A stretch of DNA of 45,304 nt from Prochlorococcus sp. AG-347-E03. Its GTDB lineage: Bacteria; Cyanobacteriota; Cyanobacteriia; PCC-6307; Cyanobiaceae. Under the pieces are notes generated by a model. The model did not search any database. It was not told the DNA's origin and worked only from the letters and a program-made list of their open reading frames with translations. A program made the position numbers and the translations under genes. The stretch is taken from positions 1-45,304 of the forward strand of contig QCBG01000010.1 in NCBI GenBank assembly GCA_003279115.1, in the 5' to 3' direction. Shown one piece after another: positions 25,627-34,730 of the stretch (its first letter is position 1; each line of letters begins with the position of its first letter).

Positions 25627-28527
25627 ATGGTCAATAAAGTTGATATTGGTTTTGAAGATAACTCAATTAATATTAGGGGAGCTCGTCAGCATAATTTAAA
25701 AAATATTGATCTTTCTCTACCTCGGAATAAATTTATAGTTTTTACAGGTGTCAGTGGAAGTGGTAAAAGTTCTCTAGCCTTTGATACAATTTTTGCTGAA
25801 GGTCAAAGAAGATATGTTGAGAGTCTTTCTGCATATGCAAGGCAATTTTTGGGTCAAGTAGACAAACCAGATGTTGACAATATTGAAGGTTTATCACCTG
25901 CTATTTCAATTGATCAAAAATCTACAAGTCATAATCCTCGATCAACAGTTGGAACAGTAACAGAAATACAAGATTATTTAAGATTATTATTTGGTCGTGC
26001 TGGTGAGCCGCATTGTCACCACTGCGGGATCCCAATTGCGCCTCAAACAATTGATGAAATGGTGGATCAAATTCTTCTTTTACCAGAAGGAACAAGGTAC
26101 CAATTGTTGGCTCCCGTTGTAAGAGGTAAGAAAGGAACACATACGAAATTAATAAGCGGATTAGCTGCTGAAGGATTTGCTAGAGTAAGAATAAATGGAG
26201 AGGTAAGAGAACTTGCTGATAGTATTGAATTAGATAAAAATCAAATTCATAATATTGAGGTAGTAGTTGATAGATTAATTGCAAGAGAAGGAATACAAGA
26301 AAGATTAAATGATTCTCTACAAACTTGTCTCAAAAGAGGCGATGGCTTAGCAATAGTAGAAGTTGTTCCTAAAAAAGGAGAAAATTTACCTTCTAACTTA
26401 GAGAGAGAAAAACTTTACTCAGAAAATTATGCATGTCCTGTACATGGCTCTATTGTTGAAGAACTTTCTCCTAGATTATTTTCTTTTAATAGCCCATATG
26501 GTGCATGTCCAGATTGTCATGGGATTGGCTATTTAAAAAAATTTACTGCGGATAGAGTTATACCTGATAAAACATTGCCTGTTTATGCTGCAATAGCTCC
26601 TTGGAGTGAGAAAGATAATACTTACTACTTTTCTTTACTTTATTCTGTAGGACAAGCTTATGGTTTTGAGTTAAAAACTCCTTGGAGAGATTTAAGTGAT
26701 TTGCAAAAACAAGTTTTGCTTTTGGGATCAGATAAACCAATATTAATTCAAGCTGATAGTCGTTTTAAAACTTCTAGTGGTTTTGAAAGACCTTTTGAGG
26801 GAATTTTACCAATATTAGAAAGGCAATTCAATGAAGCCAATGGAGAATCAGTTAAACAAAAATTAGAAAAGTATCTAGAATTAGTTCCTTGCAAGACATG
26901 TTCTGGAAAAAGATTAAGACCTGAGGCTTTGGCCGTTAAAATTGGTCCATACAACATTACTGATTTAACTTCTATAAGTGTTTCTGAAACCCTAACTCAC
27001 ATAGAGCTCATCATGGGTTTAGGTAAGACAAAGAAAGAAAATATATCTTTATCAAAAAAACAAAAGCAGATTGGTGAATTGGTTTTAAAAGAGATTCGTT
27101 TACGTTTGAAGTTTTTAATTAATGTAGGTTTAGATTATTTGACTTTAGATAGACCTGCTATGACTTTGTCTGGTGGTGAGGCTCAGCGTATTAGATTAGC
27201 CACACAAATAGGTGCAGGCCTTACTGGCGTTTTATATGTTTTAGATGAACCAAGTATTGGTTTGCATCAGAGAGATAATGACAGATTATTAGAAACATTA
27301 AAAAGCTTAAGAGACTTGGGAAATACTTTGGTTGTTGTTGAACATGACGAAGATACTATGAAATCTGCAGATTATTTAGTAGATATTGGTCCAGGGGCAG
27401 GTGTTTATGGTGGGGAAATTATTGCTAAAGGATCTTATCAAGACGTCTTAAATTCAGAAAAGTCATTAACTGGAGCTTATCTCAGTGGTAGGAAGTCGAT
27501 TCCTACTCCAAAAGAGCGTAGATCGTCTGTAAAAAAAAGTTTAATTTTAAATAATTGCTCTAAAAATAATTTAAAAAATATTTCTGTTGAATTTCCTTTA
27601 GGAAGATTAGTTTCCGTAACTGGTGTCAGTGGAAGTGGGAAGAGCACTTTGATAAATGAATTACTTCATCCTGCATTATGTCATTCTCTAGGCTTAAAAG
27701 TGCCTTTTCCTCAAGGAGTAAAAGAGTTAAAGGGAATAAAGGCAATTGATAAAGTTATCGTTATTGATCAATCTCCAATAGGAAGAACTCCAAGATCAAA
27801 TCCTGCTACATATACTGGTGCTTTTGATCCTATAAGGCAGATATTTACTGCCACAGTAGAAGCAAAAGCAAGAGGTTATCAGGCTGGTCAATTTAGCTTT
27901 AACGTGAAGGGTGGAAGATGCGAAGCTTGTAAAGGTCAGGGAGTCAATGTAATTGAAATGAATTTTTTACCTGATGTGTATGTTCAATGTGAAGTATGTA
28001 AAGGAGCTCGTTTTAATAGGGAAACTCTTCAGGTGAAATATAAAGGTTTCAATATATCCGATGTTTTAGAGATGACTGTTGAACAAGCTGCAGAAACTTT
28101 CTCTGCAATACCTCAAGCTGCGGATAGATTATCTACATTGGTTGATGTTGGCTTAGGATATGTCAAATTAGGCCAGCCAGCTCCTACATTATCTGGTGGA
28201 GAGGCTCAAAGAGTTAAGTTAGCCACGGAATTGTCAAAAAGGGCTACTGGAAAAACTTTATATTTGATTGATGAACCAACTACAGGGCTAAGTTTTTATG
28301 ATGTTCATAAATTAATGGATGTGATACAACGTTTGGTAGATAAAGGTAATTCAGTAATTGTTATTGAACATAATTTAGATGTTATTAGATGTTCAGATTG
28401 GATTATCGATTTAGGACCTGATGGAGGCGATAAAGGAGGAGAAATCATTGCAGAAGGTATACCTGAGGATGTAGCTAAAAATCCTACAAGTCATACAGCA
28501 AAATATCTTAAAAAGGTTCTGAAATAA
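25627..28527 (+). CDS. uvrA: Excinuclease ABC subunit A
   Basis: UvrA is the damage-recognition ATPase of nucleotide excision repair. The 966-residue protein has two ABC modules: the first Walker A GVSGSGKSSLAFDT at about 40 and the second GVSGSGKSTLINELL at about 664. Two zinc modules are seen (CHHCG and CPVHGS...CPDCHGIG in the first half, CEACKGQG and CEVCKGARFNRETL in the second). Two signatures, TLSGGEAQRIRLATQIG and TLSGGEAQRVKLATELS, are each followed by a Walker B with DEPS or DEPT. Length matches the family. It shares direction with recN, giving a small repair cluster next to the origin. Confidence 0.98.
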   Translation: MVNKVDIGFEDNSINIRGARQHNLKNIDLSLPRNKFIVFTGVSGSGKSSLAFDTIFAEGQRRYVESLSAYARQFLGQVDKPDVDNIEGLSPAISIDQKSTSHNPRSTVGTVTEIQDYLRLLFGRAGEPHCHHCGIPIAPQTIDEMVDQILLLPEGTRYQLLAPVVRGKKGTHTKLISGLAAEGFARVRINGEVRELADSIELDKNQIHNIEVVVDRLIAREGIQERLNDSLQTCLKRGDGLAIVEVVPKKGENLPSNLEREKLYSENYACPVHGSIVEELSPRLFSFNSPYGACPDCHGIGYLKKFTADRVIPDKTLPVYAAIAPWSEKDNTYYFSLLYSVGQAYGFELKTPWRDLSDLQKQVLLLGSDKPILIQADSRFKTSSGFERPFEGILPILERQFNEANGESVKQKLEKYLELVPCKTCSGKRLRPEALAVKIGPYNITDLTSISVSETLTHIELIMGLGKTKKENISLSKKQKQIGELVLKEIRLRLKFLINVGLDYLTLDRPAMTLSGGEAQRIRLATQIGAGLTGVLYVLDEPSIGLHQRDNDRLLETLKSLRDLGNTLVVVEHDEDTMKSADYLVDIGPGAGVYGGEIIAKGSYQDVLNSEKSLTGAYLSGRKSIPTPKERRSSVKKSLILNNCSKNNLKNISVEFPLGRLVSVTGVSGSGKSTLINELLHPALCHSLGLKVPFPQGVKELKGIKAIDKVIVIDQSPIGRTPRSNPATYTGAFDPIRQIFTATVEAKARGYQAGQFSFNVKGGRCEACKGQGVNVIEMNFLPDVYVQCEVCKGARFNRETLQVKYKGFNISDVLEMTVEQAAETFSAIPQAADRLSTLVDVGLGYVKLGQPAPTLSGGEAQRVKLATELSKRATGKTLYLIDEPTTGLSFYDVHKLMDVIQRLVDKGNSVIVIEHNLDVIRCSDWIIDLGPDGGDKGGEIIAEGIPEDVAKNPTSHTAKYLKKVLK

Positions 28528-28728
28528 GAAAATCCTTGTTGTATTTCTTTTTATTTTAATTATTTCAGCAATATCCAATTCTTTTTTAAAGGGGTATAAA
28601 ACTAGTCTATAACTGCTTTTTTTTAAATTTTTATGCTAGAAAAATTTTAAATCATAATGCTTTCTTAATATTTCCTTTGAAAAATCAGTTTATTTGTATT
28701 AAAGGCCGTTGATCTGAGGATTTGCTTA

Positions 28729-30138
28729 ATGAGGTTGAAATTTTTACATTTACATTTACATGGTCTTATACGTTCTAAAAATCTTGAATTAGGCAGAGAT
28801 GCAGATACAGGAGGGCAAACACAATACGTTTTAGAGTTAATTAAAAGTTTGGCTAATACTTCAGAAGTTGATCAAGTAGATTTAGTTACTCGTTTAATAA
28901 AAGACGCTAAAATAGATGATGAATATTCTCAAGAAGAAGAATTTGTAGAACCTGGAGTTAGGATTTTAAGATTCAAATTTGGACCTAATAAATATTTAAG
29001 AAAGGAATTGCTTTGGCCTTATTTAGATCATTTAACTGAAAGATTAATTTCTTATTATAAAAAACACAAAAAACCTAATTTCATTCATGCTCATTATGCA
29101 GATGCTGGATATGTAGGAGTTAAACTAAGTAAGTCCTTAAACGTCCCTCTTATTTTTACAGGTCATTCTTTAGGAAGAGAAAAAAAAAGGAAATTGCTTG
29201 ATACTGGTTTAAAAACTAATCAAATAGAAAAACTTTATTTTATAAGCAAAAGAATTGAGGCAGAAGAAAAAGCATTGAAGTCTGCAGATATTGTAGTTAC
29301 AAGCACTAAACAAGAGTCAGTATATCAATATTCCCAATATTCTTCTTTTTCACCTCACAAAGCCAAAGTTATTCCTCCAGGTGTTGATCATAAAAAATTT
29401 CACCATATTCACTCCACAAGCGAGACAGCCGAAATTGATAACATGATGAAACCTTTTCTAAAGGATTCTTCTAAACCTCCATTTTTGACTATTTCTAGAG
29501 CTGTACGAAGAAAAAATATTCCATCTCTGATTGAGGCATATGGAAAATCTGAAAAATTAAAAAGAAAAACTAATTTAATTTTGATTTTGGGTTGTAGAGA
29601 TAATACTTCAAAACTTGATCCTCAACAAAAAGATGTTTTCAATAAAATTTTTGAAACGATTGATAAATATAATTTGTATGGAAAGGTAGCTTATCCAAAA
29701 AAGCATCTTTCAAATCAGATACCAGCTTTATATCGGTGGGCTGCTAGTAGAGGAGGTGTATTTGTTAATCCAGCTTTAACTGAGCCTTTTGGTTTAACCC
29801 TTCTTGAAGCTTCTTCATGTGGATTACCAATAATATCAACAAATGATGGAGGACCAAAAGAAATTCGCTCAAAATGTGAAAATGGTTTACTAGTAGATGT
29901 GACTGATATTAATGAGTTGAAAGTTATTCTTGAAAAAGGTATCTCTAATAATAATCGGTGGAAATTATGGAGCAGAAATGGAATTGAAGGAGTTAACAGG
30001 CATTTTAGTTGGAACACACATGTACGCAATTATTTATCAATACTTACAGAAGAGTTTTCAAGTTTAAATAATTATTCTTCATCTGATATTAAACAGAGTT
30101 GTTTAAAAGGAAGTTCTTCACTTATAAAACCCCATTGA
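28729..30138 (+). CDS. sps: Sucrose-phosphate synthase, glucosyltransferase domain only
   Basis: The enzyme is GT4-family and would make sucrose 6-phosphate from UDP- or ADP-glucose and fructose 6-phosphate, giving sucrose as osmolyte. The N-terminus LHLHGLIR is followed by GRDADTGGQTQYV (22-34), the SPS/SuSy signature, then HAHYADAGYVG and FTGHSLGREKKRKLL, and the GT4 donor motif EPFGLTLLE (EX7E) near 355-363. At 469 residues it ends after the GT domain and has no HAD-type phosphatase domain, which other SPS proteins carry at the C-terminus. The ATG at 28729 has GAGGA (28716-28720) eight bases upstream. The 201-bp gap before it holds TATAAA-like stretches but nothing certain. The last 67 bases overlap a small convergent gene. 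Confidence 0.92.
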   Translation: MRLKFLHLHLHGLIRSKNLELGRDADTGGQTQYVLELIKSLANTSEVDQVDLVTRLIKDAKIDDEYSQEEEFVEPGVRILRFKFGPNKYLRKELLWPYLDHLTERLISYYKKHKKPNFIHAHYADAGYVGVKLSKSLNVPLIFTGHSLGREKKRKLLDTGLKTNQIEKLYFISKRIEAEEKALKSADIVVTSTKQESVYQYSQYSSFSPHKAKVIPPGVDHKKFHHIHSTSETAEIDNMMKPFLKDSSKPPFLTISRAVRRKNIPSLIEAYGKSEKLKRKTNLILILGCRDNTSKLDPQQKDVFNKIFETIDKYNLYGKVAYPKKHLSNQIPALYRWAASRGGVFVNPALTEPFGLTLLEASSCGLPIISTNDGGPKEIRSKCENGLLVDVTDINELKVILEKGISNNNRWKLWSRNGIEGVNRHFSWNTHVRNYLSILTEEFSSLNNYSSSDIKQSCLKGSSSLIKPH

Positions 30139-30317
30139 TCAAATATTTTAGGATCATTGTGCAGAATTAGCTGATTGTTTTGAGTTTTCTTGAGTTTGAA
30201 ACCTTTCTTAGACAATTTTTTCATTAAGTTAGCAGTTTCTTCGAATCTTGATGCCATTGCATCAAGACTTGAGCAGTCACTTGTTAATCCAGTATCTTTC
30301 CATGTAAAAAAACTCAT
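30072..30317 (-). CDS. Small conserved hypothetical protein (81 aa)
   Basis: The ORF has an ATG start at 30317 and a protein-like composition (MSFFTWKDTGLTSDCSSLDA, then FEETANLMKKLSKKGFKLKK and a C-terminal DQWGFISEELPFKQLCL). I recall similar small proteins beginning with FFTWKDTGLTSDC-like text in marine picocyanobacteria, so I keep it as real. No domain with known function is seen. It reads convergently into sps and overlaps it by 67 bases, which constrains both ends. It lies upstream of mraY with a 10-bp gap to that gene's stop on the same strand, and may be its own unit or cotranscribed with DUF3134-mraY. Confidence 0.75.
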   Translation of the reverse strand: MSFFTWKDTGLTSDCSSLDAMASRFEETANLMKKLSKKGFKLKKTQNNQLILHNDPKIFDQWGFISEELPFKQLCLISDEE

Positions 30318-30327
30318 AACAAATTTC

Positions 30328-31404
30328 TTAAAGATTTATTTTTAAAACTATACCTAAAATTACAAGTAAAATGTTGATTTTCCAAAAATTCTCCACTATT
30401 TTTTGTTCCTTAACTCCTTGAAGTTCAAAATGATGGTGCAGTGGAGCCATTAAAAATATGCGTTTACCTCTTTGGAATAATTTTTTTGTAATTTTAAAAA
30501 AACCTACTTGAATTATTACTGAAAATGATTCAATAAAAAATATTCCTGAGAAAATAAATAAGGTAAAAACGCTATCCGTTAATAACGCTATAGAACCCAG
30601 AATTGCACCAATACTTAGGGATCCTGTATCACCCATAAATATCTTTGCAGGATAATCATTGTATTTGAGAAATCCTAAGCATATCCCGGACATTGAATAA
30701 CATAGGACACTAAAAACAAAAAGTTCTTGTTGTTCTTTCATTAATATTTCTGTACCTAATCCATAAAAGACAATTCCACTGCATCCAGCTGCTAATCCAT
30801 CTAGTCCATCTGTCAAATTTACTGAATTACTTATGCCAACTAGTAATAAAAAAGAAATTGGTAATATAAATATATTCGTATTTACTCCCCAGGAATCAGA
30901 TACTGTTATTAATGGATTTATTAAATTTTTTTCATAAGCTAACAATATAAAAATTATCGAAATGATACTTTGCAGTATAAATTTCTCTTTCGTTTTTAAC
31001 CCTGTATTATTTTTGTTTTTAATACTTAAATAATCATCTAGGAACCCTATAATAAAAAAACCAAAAATAATGAGAAATAAAAGAAATAATTTTAGGGAAC
31101 TTAAATTTATAGTTATTATTAAAAGAAACATTAAAAAAGGGACTATCAGAAAAATCCCACCCATTGTTGGCGTATCACGTTTTATATAGTGATTTGCCGG
31201 GCCTTCACTTCTAATATTTTGAAGTATATTTAATTTTCTAATTATTTTTAGACCATTTTGCGTTGTTAATAAAGATATAAAAAAAAATAATATGAAAGCT
31301 CCTATAAGAATAAAATTATTAAAAAAATAAGAGGTTACTACTAAAGCAAAAGTATTTAATATTAATAACGATTTAAAGTTAAACTTTTTAATCTTCCCAA
31401 TCAT
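30328..31404 (-). CDS. mraY: Phospho-N-acetylmuramoyl-pentapeptide-transferase
   Basis: MraY moves phospho-MurNAc-pentapeptide to undecaprenyl phosphate, making lipid I at the cytoplasmic membrane. The 358-residue protein has about ten hydrophobic helices and the family motifs RDTPTMGGI, the catalytic pair in GFLDDYLSIKNKN, NSVNLTDGLDGLAAG, AKIFMGDTGSLSIG and PLHHHFELQG. Length is usual. The ATG at 31404 lies within the DUF3134 gene (17-base overlap), so the two are coupled. It is not in a dcw cluster with other mur or fts genes, as is usual for cyanobacteria. Confidence 0.96.
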   Translation of the reverse strand: MIGKIKKFNFKSLLILNTFALVVTSYFFNNFILIGAFILFFFISLLTTQNGLKIIRKLNILQNIRSEGPANHYIKRDTPTMGGIFLIVPFLMFLLIITINLSSLKLFLLFLIIFGFFIIGFLDDYLSIKNKNNTGLKTKEKFILQSIISIIFILLAYEKNLINPLITVSDSWGVNTNIFILPISFLLLVGISNSVNLTDGLDGLAAGCSGIVFYGLGTEILMKEQQELFVFSVLCYSMSGICLGFLKYNDYPAKIFMGDTGSLSIGAILGSIALLTDSVFTLFIFSGIFFIESFSVIIQVGFFKITKKLFQRGKRIFLMAPLHHHFELQGVKEQKIVENFWKINILLVILGIVLKINL

Positions 31405-31666
31405 CTTCTGAAGAGTCTTCTTCAGTCTTATAATCTTCCTTTTCTCCCATTAACGCTGAAAGTTCTTCTTCTTCTATAGTGCTAATTTCTTGTGAATCAC
31501 CTTCTTTTTCTGTAACAAGTCTTCCTGAATTTTCAAGCCAAGATAGCAGATCAGGTTCATCTCTTAAGGGCAAAACAGGAGCTGGATCATCTCTGTGGTA
31601 ACAAGTTAAAGCAGGGTTGACTTCAGAAATATCGTCTAATCTAAGTTTTAGTTTATTTGAGTCCAT
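31388..31666 (-). CDS. DUF3134-like small acidic protein
   Basis: The 92-residue protein has NPALTCYHRDDPAPVLPLRD and LLSWLENSGRLV, which fit the short DUF3134 family of cyanobacteria as I remember it. The tail is very acidic (EDSSEDDWED). No function is known. It starts at ATG 31666 and its end overlaps the mraY start by 17 bases, so it is likely the first gene of a two-gene unit. TATTAT at 31696-31691 (minus strand) is a possible -10, 24 bases before the ATG. Confidence 0.8.
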   Translation of the reverse strand: MDSNKLKLRLDDISEVNPALTCYHRDDPAPVLPLRDEPDLLSWLENSGRLVTEKEGDSQEISTIEEEELSALMGEKEDYKTEEDSSEDDWED

Positions 31667-31719
31667 TAAAGATCAAGTTCTATATATAAGATAATACATA
31701 ATGACGCATACGAAAAACT

Positions 31720-31914
31720 TTGTTTGATAAAGCAAATTTTAAATACTTTTTTCTCTGGCTAATTTCATTGTTGCTGGCTGGATTATGTAAATTTATTGGA
31801 TATTTGAATCCTAATGTTTTAATAATTAATAACTTTCTTCTCTTGTTATTAGTTTTTGGTCCAGCTCTTTTAGTTACAATAATATTAGTTTTTAATAAGT
31901 TTTCAAATTCTTAA
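31720..31914 (+). CDS. Small two-helix membrane protein, hypothetical
   Basis: The 64-codon ORF starts at TTG 31720; no ATG or GTG precedes it in frame after the stop at 31702-31704. It has two strong hydrophobic stretches (residues about 10-27, FFLWLISLLLAGLCKFIG, and 37-58) with a charged start and end, like many small membrane proteins. It lies 36 bp before argG on the same strand and may be cotranscribed. I do not recognise a family. It could be spurious, but the regular hydropathy and lack of an alternative gene favour a real one. Confidence 0.5.
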   Translation: MFDKANFKYFFLWLISLLLAGLCKFIGYLNPNVLIINNFLLLLLVFGPALLVTIILVFNKFSNS

Positions 31915-31950
31915 TTACGTCAAAAATTTAAATTTATGGAGCAAATTTAG

Positions 31951-33165
31951 ATGCAGCAGGTAAAAAAAGTTGTACTAGCTTATTCTGGCGGGGTAGATAC
32001 TAGCGTTTGTATTCCATATTTAAAGAATGAATATGGAATATCAGAAGTGGTTACTTTTGTAGCAGATCTTGGACAAGGCGAGGATTTAGAACTTATTAGG
32101 CAAAAAGCTTTAAATTCTGGTGCATCTCAATCAATCATCGGTGATTTAGTTAATAGTTTTGTTGAGAGATACGCTTTTCCAGCTATTAGAGCAAACGCAT
32201 TATATTTAGATAAATATCCTTTATCTACTGCTCTTGCAAGGCCTTTAATTGCTGAAAATCTCGTCAATATCGCTCGTGAGATTAATGCCGATGCAGTAGC
32301 TCATGGATGCACTGGGAAAGGCAATGATCAAGTTCGATTTGATTTAGCAATCAATGCTTTAGGTCCTGATTTGAAAATAATTACTCCTGCCAGGGAGTGG
32401 AATATGAGTAGGGAAGAGGCAATAATGTATGGAGAAAAATTTGGTATCCCTGCACCAGTATCAAAAAAATCACCGTATTCAATAGATGTTAACTTACTTG
32501 GTAGGAGTATTGAAGCAGGGATTTTAGAAGATCCAATGAAAGAACCACCTGAAAATATATTTGCGATGACTTCATCAATTGATAATTCACCTGATTCCCC
32601 TCAAGATATAGAAATTGTCTTTAAAAATGGTTTTCCAGTTGGAATTAATGATGAATTTTTAACTCCAGTAGAGATTATTCAAAAAGCAAATGATCTTTCA
32701 GGTGTACATGGCTTTGGAAGAATAGATATGATTGAAGATCGAGTAGTAGGGATAAAAAGTAGAGAGATATATGAAACACCTGGTCTTTTACTTTTAATCA
32801 AAGCTCACAAAGAATTAGAGAGCATTACATTAAACCCAGATGTTGTCGATTTTAAAGGAATAGTGGAAAAGAAATGGGGTCAACTAGTTTATCAAGGTTT
32901 TTGGTTTGGACCTCTTAAGAATAGTTTAGATGCATTTATTTCATCGACTCAAACTTCAGTTAATGGGAGGGTAAAGATTAGACTTCATAAGGGGAACGCA
33001 ATAGTAATAGGGAGAACGTCGGAAAAAAATTCACTTTACAGGGAAGATTTGGCAACTTATAGCAAAGATGATGTTTTTAATCATTCTTTAGCAGAGGGTT
33101 TTATTTATATGTGGGGTATGTCTAATAAAATATGGGCCGAGCTTAATGCTAAAACAAAAGATTAA
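31951..33165 (+). CDS. argG: Argininosuccinate synthase
   Basis: ArgG joins citrulline and aspartate with ATP to form argininosuccinate. The 404-residue protein is the usual length and has the N-type ATP pyrophosphatase loop [12 protein letters not shown] (residues 10-21), [15 protein letters not shown], and the C-terminal tetramer region with [17 protein letters not shown] at 31951 has GGAG (31938-31941) nine bases upstream. It is convergent with rpsF, with a 3-base gap between stops. Its pathway partner argH is about 26 kb to the left. Confidence 0.98.
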   Translation: MQQVKKVVLAYSGGVDTSVCIPYLKNEYGISEVVTFVADLGQGEDLELIRQKALNSGASQSIIGDLVNSFVERYAFPAIRANALYLDKYPLSTALARPLIAENLVNIAREINADAVAHGCTGKGNDQVRFDLAINALGPDLKIITPAREWNMSREEAIMYGEKFGIPAPVSKKSPYSIDVNLLGRSIEAGILEDPMKEPPENIFAMTSSIDNSPDSPQDIEIVFKNGFPVGINDEFLTPVEIIQKANDLSGVHGFGRIDMIEDRVVGIKSREIYETPGLLLLIKAHKELESITLNPDVVDFKGIVEKKWGQLVYQGFWFGPLKNSLDAFISSTQTSVNGRVKIRLHKGNAIVIGRTSEKNSLYREDLATYSKDDVFNHSLAEGFIYMWGMSNKIWAELNAKTKD

Positions 33166-33168
33166 TAT

Positions 33169-33630
33169 TTATGATTCTGCATTTTCTTTGGTTTCATTAT
33201 CATCTTTTGTAGAAGTTGAAGCATCAGAGCTTACCACTGGTTGTTTTTCTTTAGATTCATTTTTAGTTGCTAGATTTTCTTGATCATTTGATTGAGTTGA
33301 ACCTTTAGTAGAAGGTCTTGGAGTTGGCAAAGGCCCTTCTTGTTTAACGGTCATATATCTTATAACATCTTCACTAAGTCTCATTGCTTTTTCAATTTTA
33401 AAAATATGTTGTCCATCACCCTGATGACTTAATTGCACGTAAATACCTTCTCTATGTTTCGCTATTTGATAGGCTAACCTTCTTTTACCTCTCATTTGAC
33501 TATCAAGTATAGTACCGCCAAATTCTTCTAAGAGTTTATTGTATTTATCAATGTGGTTAGTTACTTCATCTTCCGCAATATCTGGGCGGAGGATGTACAT
33601 GGTTTCGTAATAAGATAGTTGATCGTTCAT
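33169..33630 (-). CDS. rpsF: 30S ribosomal protein S6
   Basis: S6 binds S18 on the platform of the small subunit. The S6 fold is at about residues 5-102: [30 protein letters not shown] and [22 protein letters not shown] Ser/Lys/Glu/Asn-rich tail of about 50 residues follows, seen in cyanobacteria. The open frame extends further to 33762 and into aroE, but S6 proteins begin within a few residues of the YYE motif, so I chose ATG 33630 ([12 protein letters not shown]), giving 153 residues. This leaves a 106-base leader with inverted repeats. No rpsR neighbour is present. Confidence 0.9.
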   Translation of the reverse strand: MNDQLSYYETMYILRPDIAEDEVTNHIDKYNKLLEEFGGTILDSQMRGKRRLAYQIAKHREGIYVQLSHQGDGQHIFKIEKAMRLSEDVIRYMTVKQEGPLPTPRPSTKGSTQSNDQENLATKNESKEKQPVVSSDASTSTKDDNETKENAES

Positions 33631-33736
33631 TGTTTCAGACAAGGTCTTTGGCTCATAAGATTGATGTGATGAGCGTCTGTTCATCTCTAACGATACATCA
33701 TGATGTGCATTTCCTTGAAAATTAGCATCATTTATT
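33631..33736 (-). promoter_or_regulatory. rpsF: Structured leader of rpsF
   Basis: Between the aroE stop and the chosen rpsF start, a perfect 12-base palindrome ACATCATGATGT lies at 33695-33706. Closer to the gene is a 6-bp stem GCTCAT/ATGAGC with a 12-base loop at 33651-33674. Bacterial rpsF leaders often bind the S6:S18 complex, but the CCG typical of that motif was not found here. Role is a guess. Confidence 0.3.
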
Positions 33737-34597
33737 TTAAAGATAATTTTTGATTGCGTCATTCATAATATGAAAAGGTACTTCTAGCCCATTTGTCCAA
33801 AATGATAATGATTTCAATCCCTGTGCAACAAGCATTTGCAAACCATCGATAGTTATGCATCCTTTGTTGGCGCTAAATTTCAATAAATGAGTTGGAGCAG
33901 GATTGTAGATTAAATCATAAACAATTGTTTTTGAGTTAAGAGATTTCCAAAAAGACTCCCCATATGGCAATACATTCATTTCATGTTTAGGTGTTTTCAT
34001 TCCTACTGGTGTTGTATTTACAATTAAATCTGCGTTTTCAATTAAATTTTGAGTCTCTATATCATTATTTAATAAACCCTGAAGTTCAATTTGATTTTCA
34101 AAATTTTTTATCAATTCATCTACTGATGATTTGTTCCTTGATATTACTGAAATTTTAGAAAGATTTAAATTTATTAACCCTTGAATAACAGATCGTGCTG
34201 CACCTCCAGAGCCGAGAACTATCGATTCTTTTTTTGTTAAGTTTAATGTTTTTAGCGGATAAATAAAACCTTCTACATCCGTATTAGTTCCGCTCCATTC
34301 ATTTTCAGAATTTATCTTTAGAGTATTAATTGCTTTCAGTTTGTTTGCAATAGGTGAGATTTCACTACAGAGGTTAAATACTTTTTCTTTATGGGGAATT
34401 GTAATATTTAAACCTTTGCAATTAATTTTTTTCAATGAATTCAGAACCAATTCTAGATCTTCATCTTTGCAAGGTATAGCAATATAAATTAAATCTAGGC
34501 CTAAATATTGAAGGGCAGCATTCTGCATAATCGGTGACAACGAATGGCTTACTGGATTGCCTATTAATGCAATAAAAGATGTTTTACTTGAAATCAT
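33737..34597 (-). CDS. aroE: Shikimate dehydrogenase
   Basis: AroE reduces 3-dehydroshikimate with NADPH. Using ATG 34597 the protein has 286 residues and begins [20 protein letters not shown], the classical family start with SLSP for substrate binding. It continues with [11 protein letters not shown] carrying the catalytic lysine, [16 protein letters not shown] for the cofactor, and NTTPVGM. A longer reading to 34642 would add 15 residues before the family N-terminus, so I rejected it. It is divergent from dnaK and upstream of rpsF on the same strand. DAHP synthase, the first enzyme of the pathway, is at 42653-43720. Confidence 0.93.
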   Translation of the reverse strand: MISSKTSFIALIGNPVSHSLSPIMQNAALQYLGLDLIYIAIPCKDEDLELVLNSLKKINCKGLNITIPHKEKVFNLCSEISPIANKLKAINTLKINSENEWSGTNTDVEGFIYPLKTLNLTKKESIVLGSGGAARSVIQGLINLNLSKISVISRNKSSVDELIKNFENQIELQGLLNNDIETQNLIENADLIVNTTPVGMKTPKHEMNVLPYGESFWKSLNSKTIVYDLIYNPAPTHLLKFSANKGCITIDGLQMLVAQGLKSLSFWTNGLEVPFHIMNDAIKNYL

Positions 34598-34664
34598 GTT
34601 TAGAAATTTTTCTTGAAAAGTAACGATCTGTTCGGGAACCACACCCCGTCTTTGAGTAACAATA

Positions 34665-34730
34665 ATGACGTCAATGACCGATTATGGAGAATATCAAATA
34701 TTGAGAATTTACCCATGGGTAAGGTTGTAG
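34665..34730 (+). other. Possible small upstream ORF overlapping the dnaK start
   Basis: A 21-codon ORF, from ATG 34665 to TAG 34730, overlaps the first 16 bases of dnaK in another frame. A second ATG lies three codons in. Translation is [20 protein letters not shown] plus one Leu. GGAGA at 34686-34690 is too far from the dnaK ATG (25 bases) to serve it. Whether this is translated is unknown. It might simply be chance in a leader with unusually high G+C. Confidence 0.25.

Noticed and set aside
33631..33762. N-terminal extension of S6 by 44 residues
   Set aside because: S6 begins near YYETMY. The extension overlaps aroE and ATG 33630 gives a normal start. It is kept as a leader instead.
34598..34642. 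Longer start for AroE
   Set aside because: The family N-terminus begins at ATG 34597, and the extra 15 residues would run into the dnaK leader.
34621..34680. CIRCE or tRNA-like element in the dnaK leader (GTTCGGGAAC)
   Set aside because: There is no TTAGCACTC-N9-GAGTGCTAA, and no acceptor or anticodon stem can be formed around the GTTC..GAAC arms.
34613..34714. N-terminal extension of DnaK by 34 residues from a TTG
   Set aside because: Hsp70 proteins start at [10 protein letters not shown], which has its own ATG at 34715. The extension has no family similarity.
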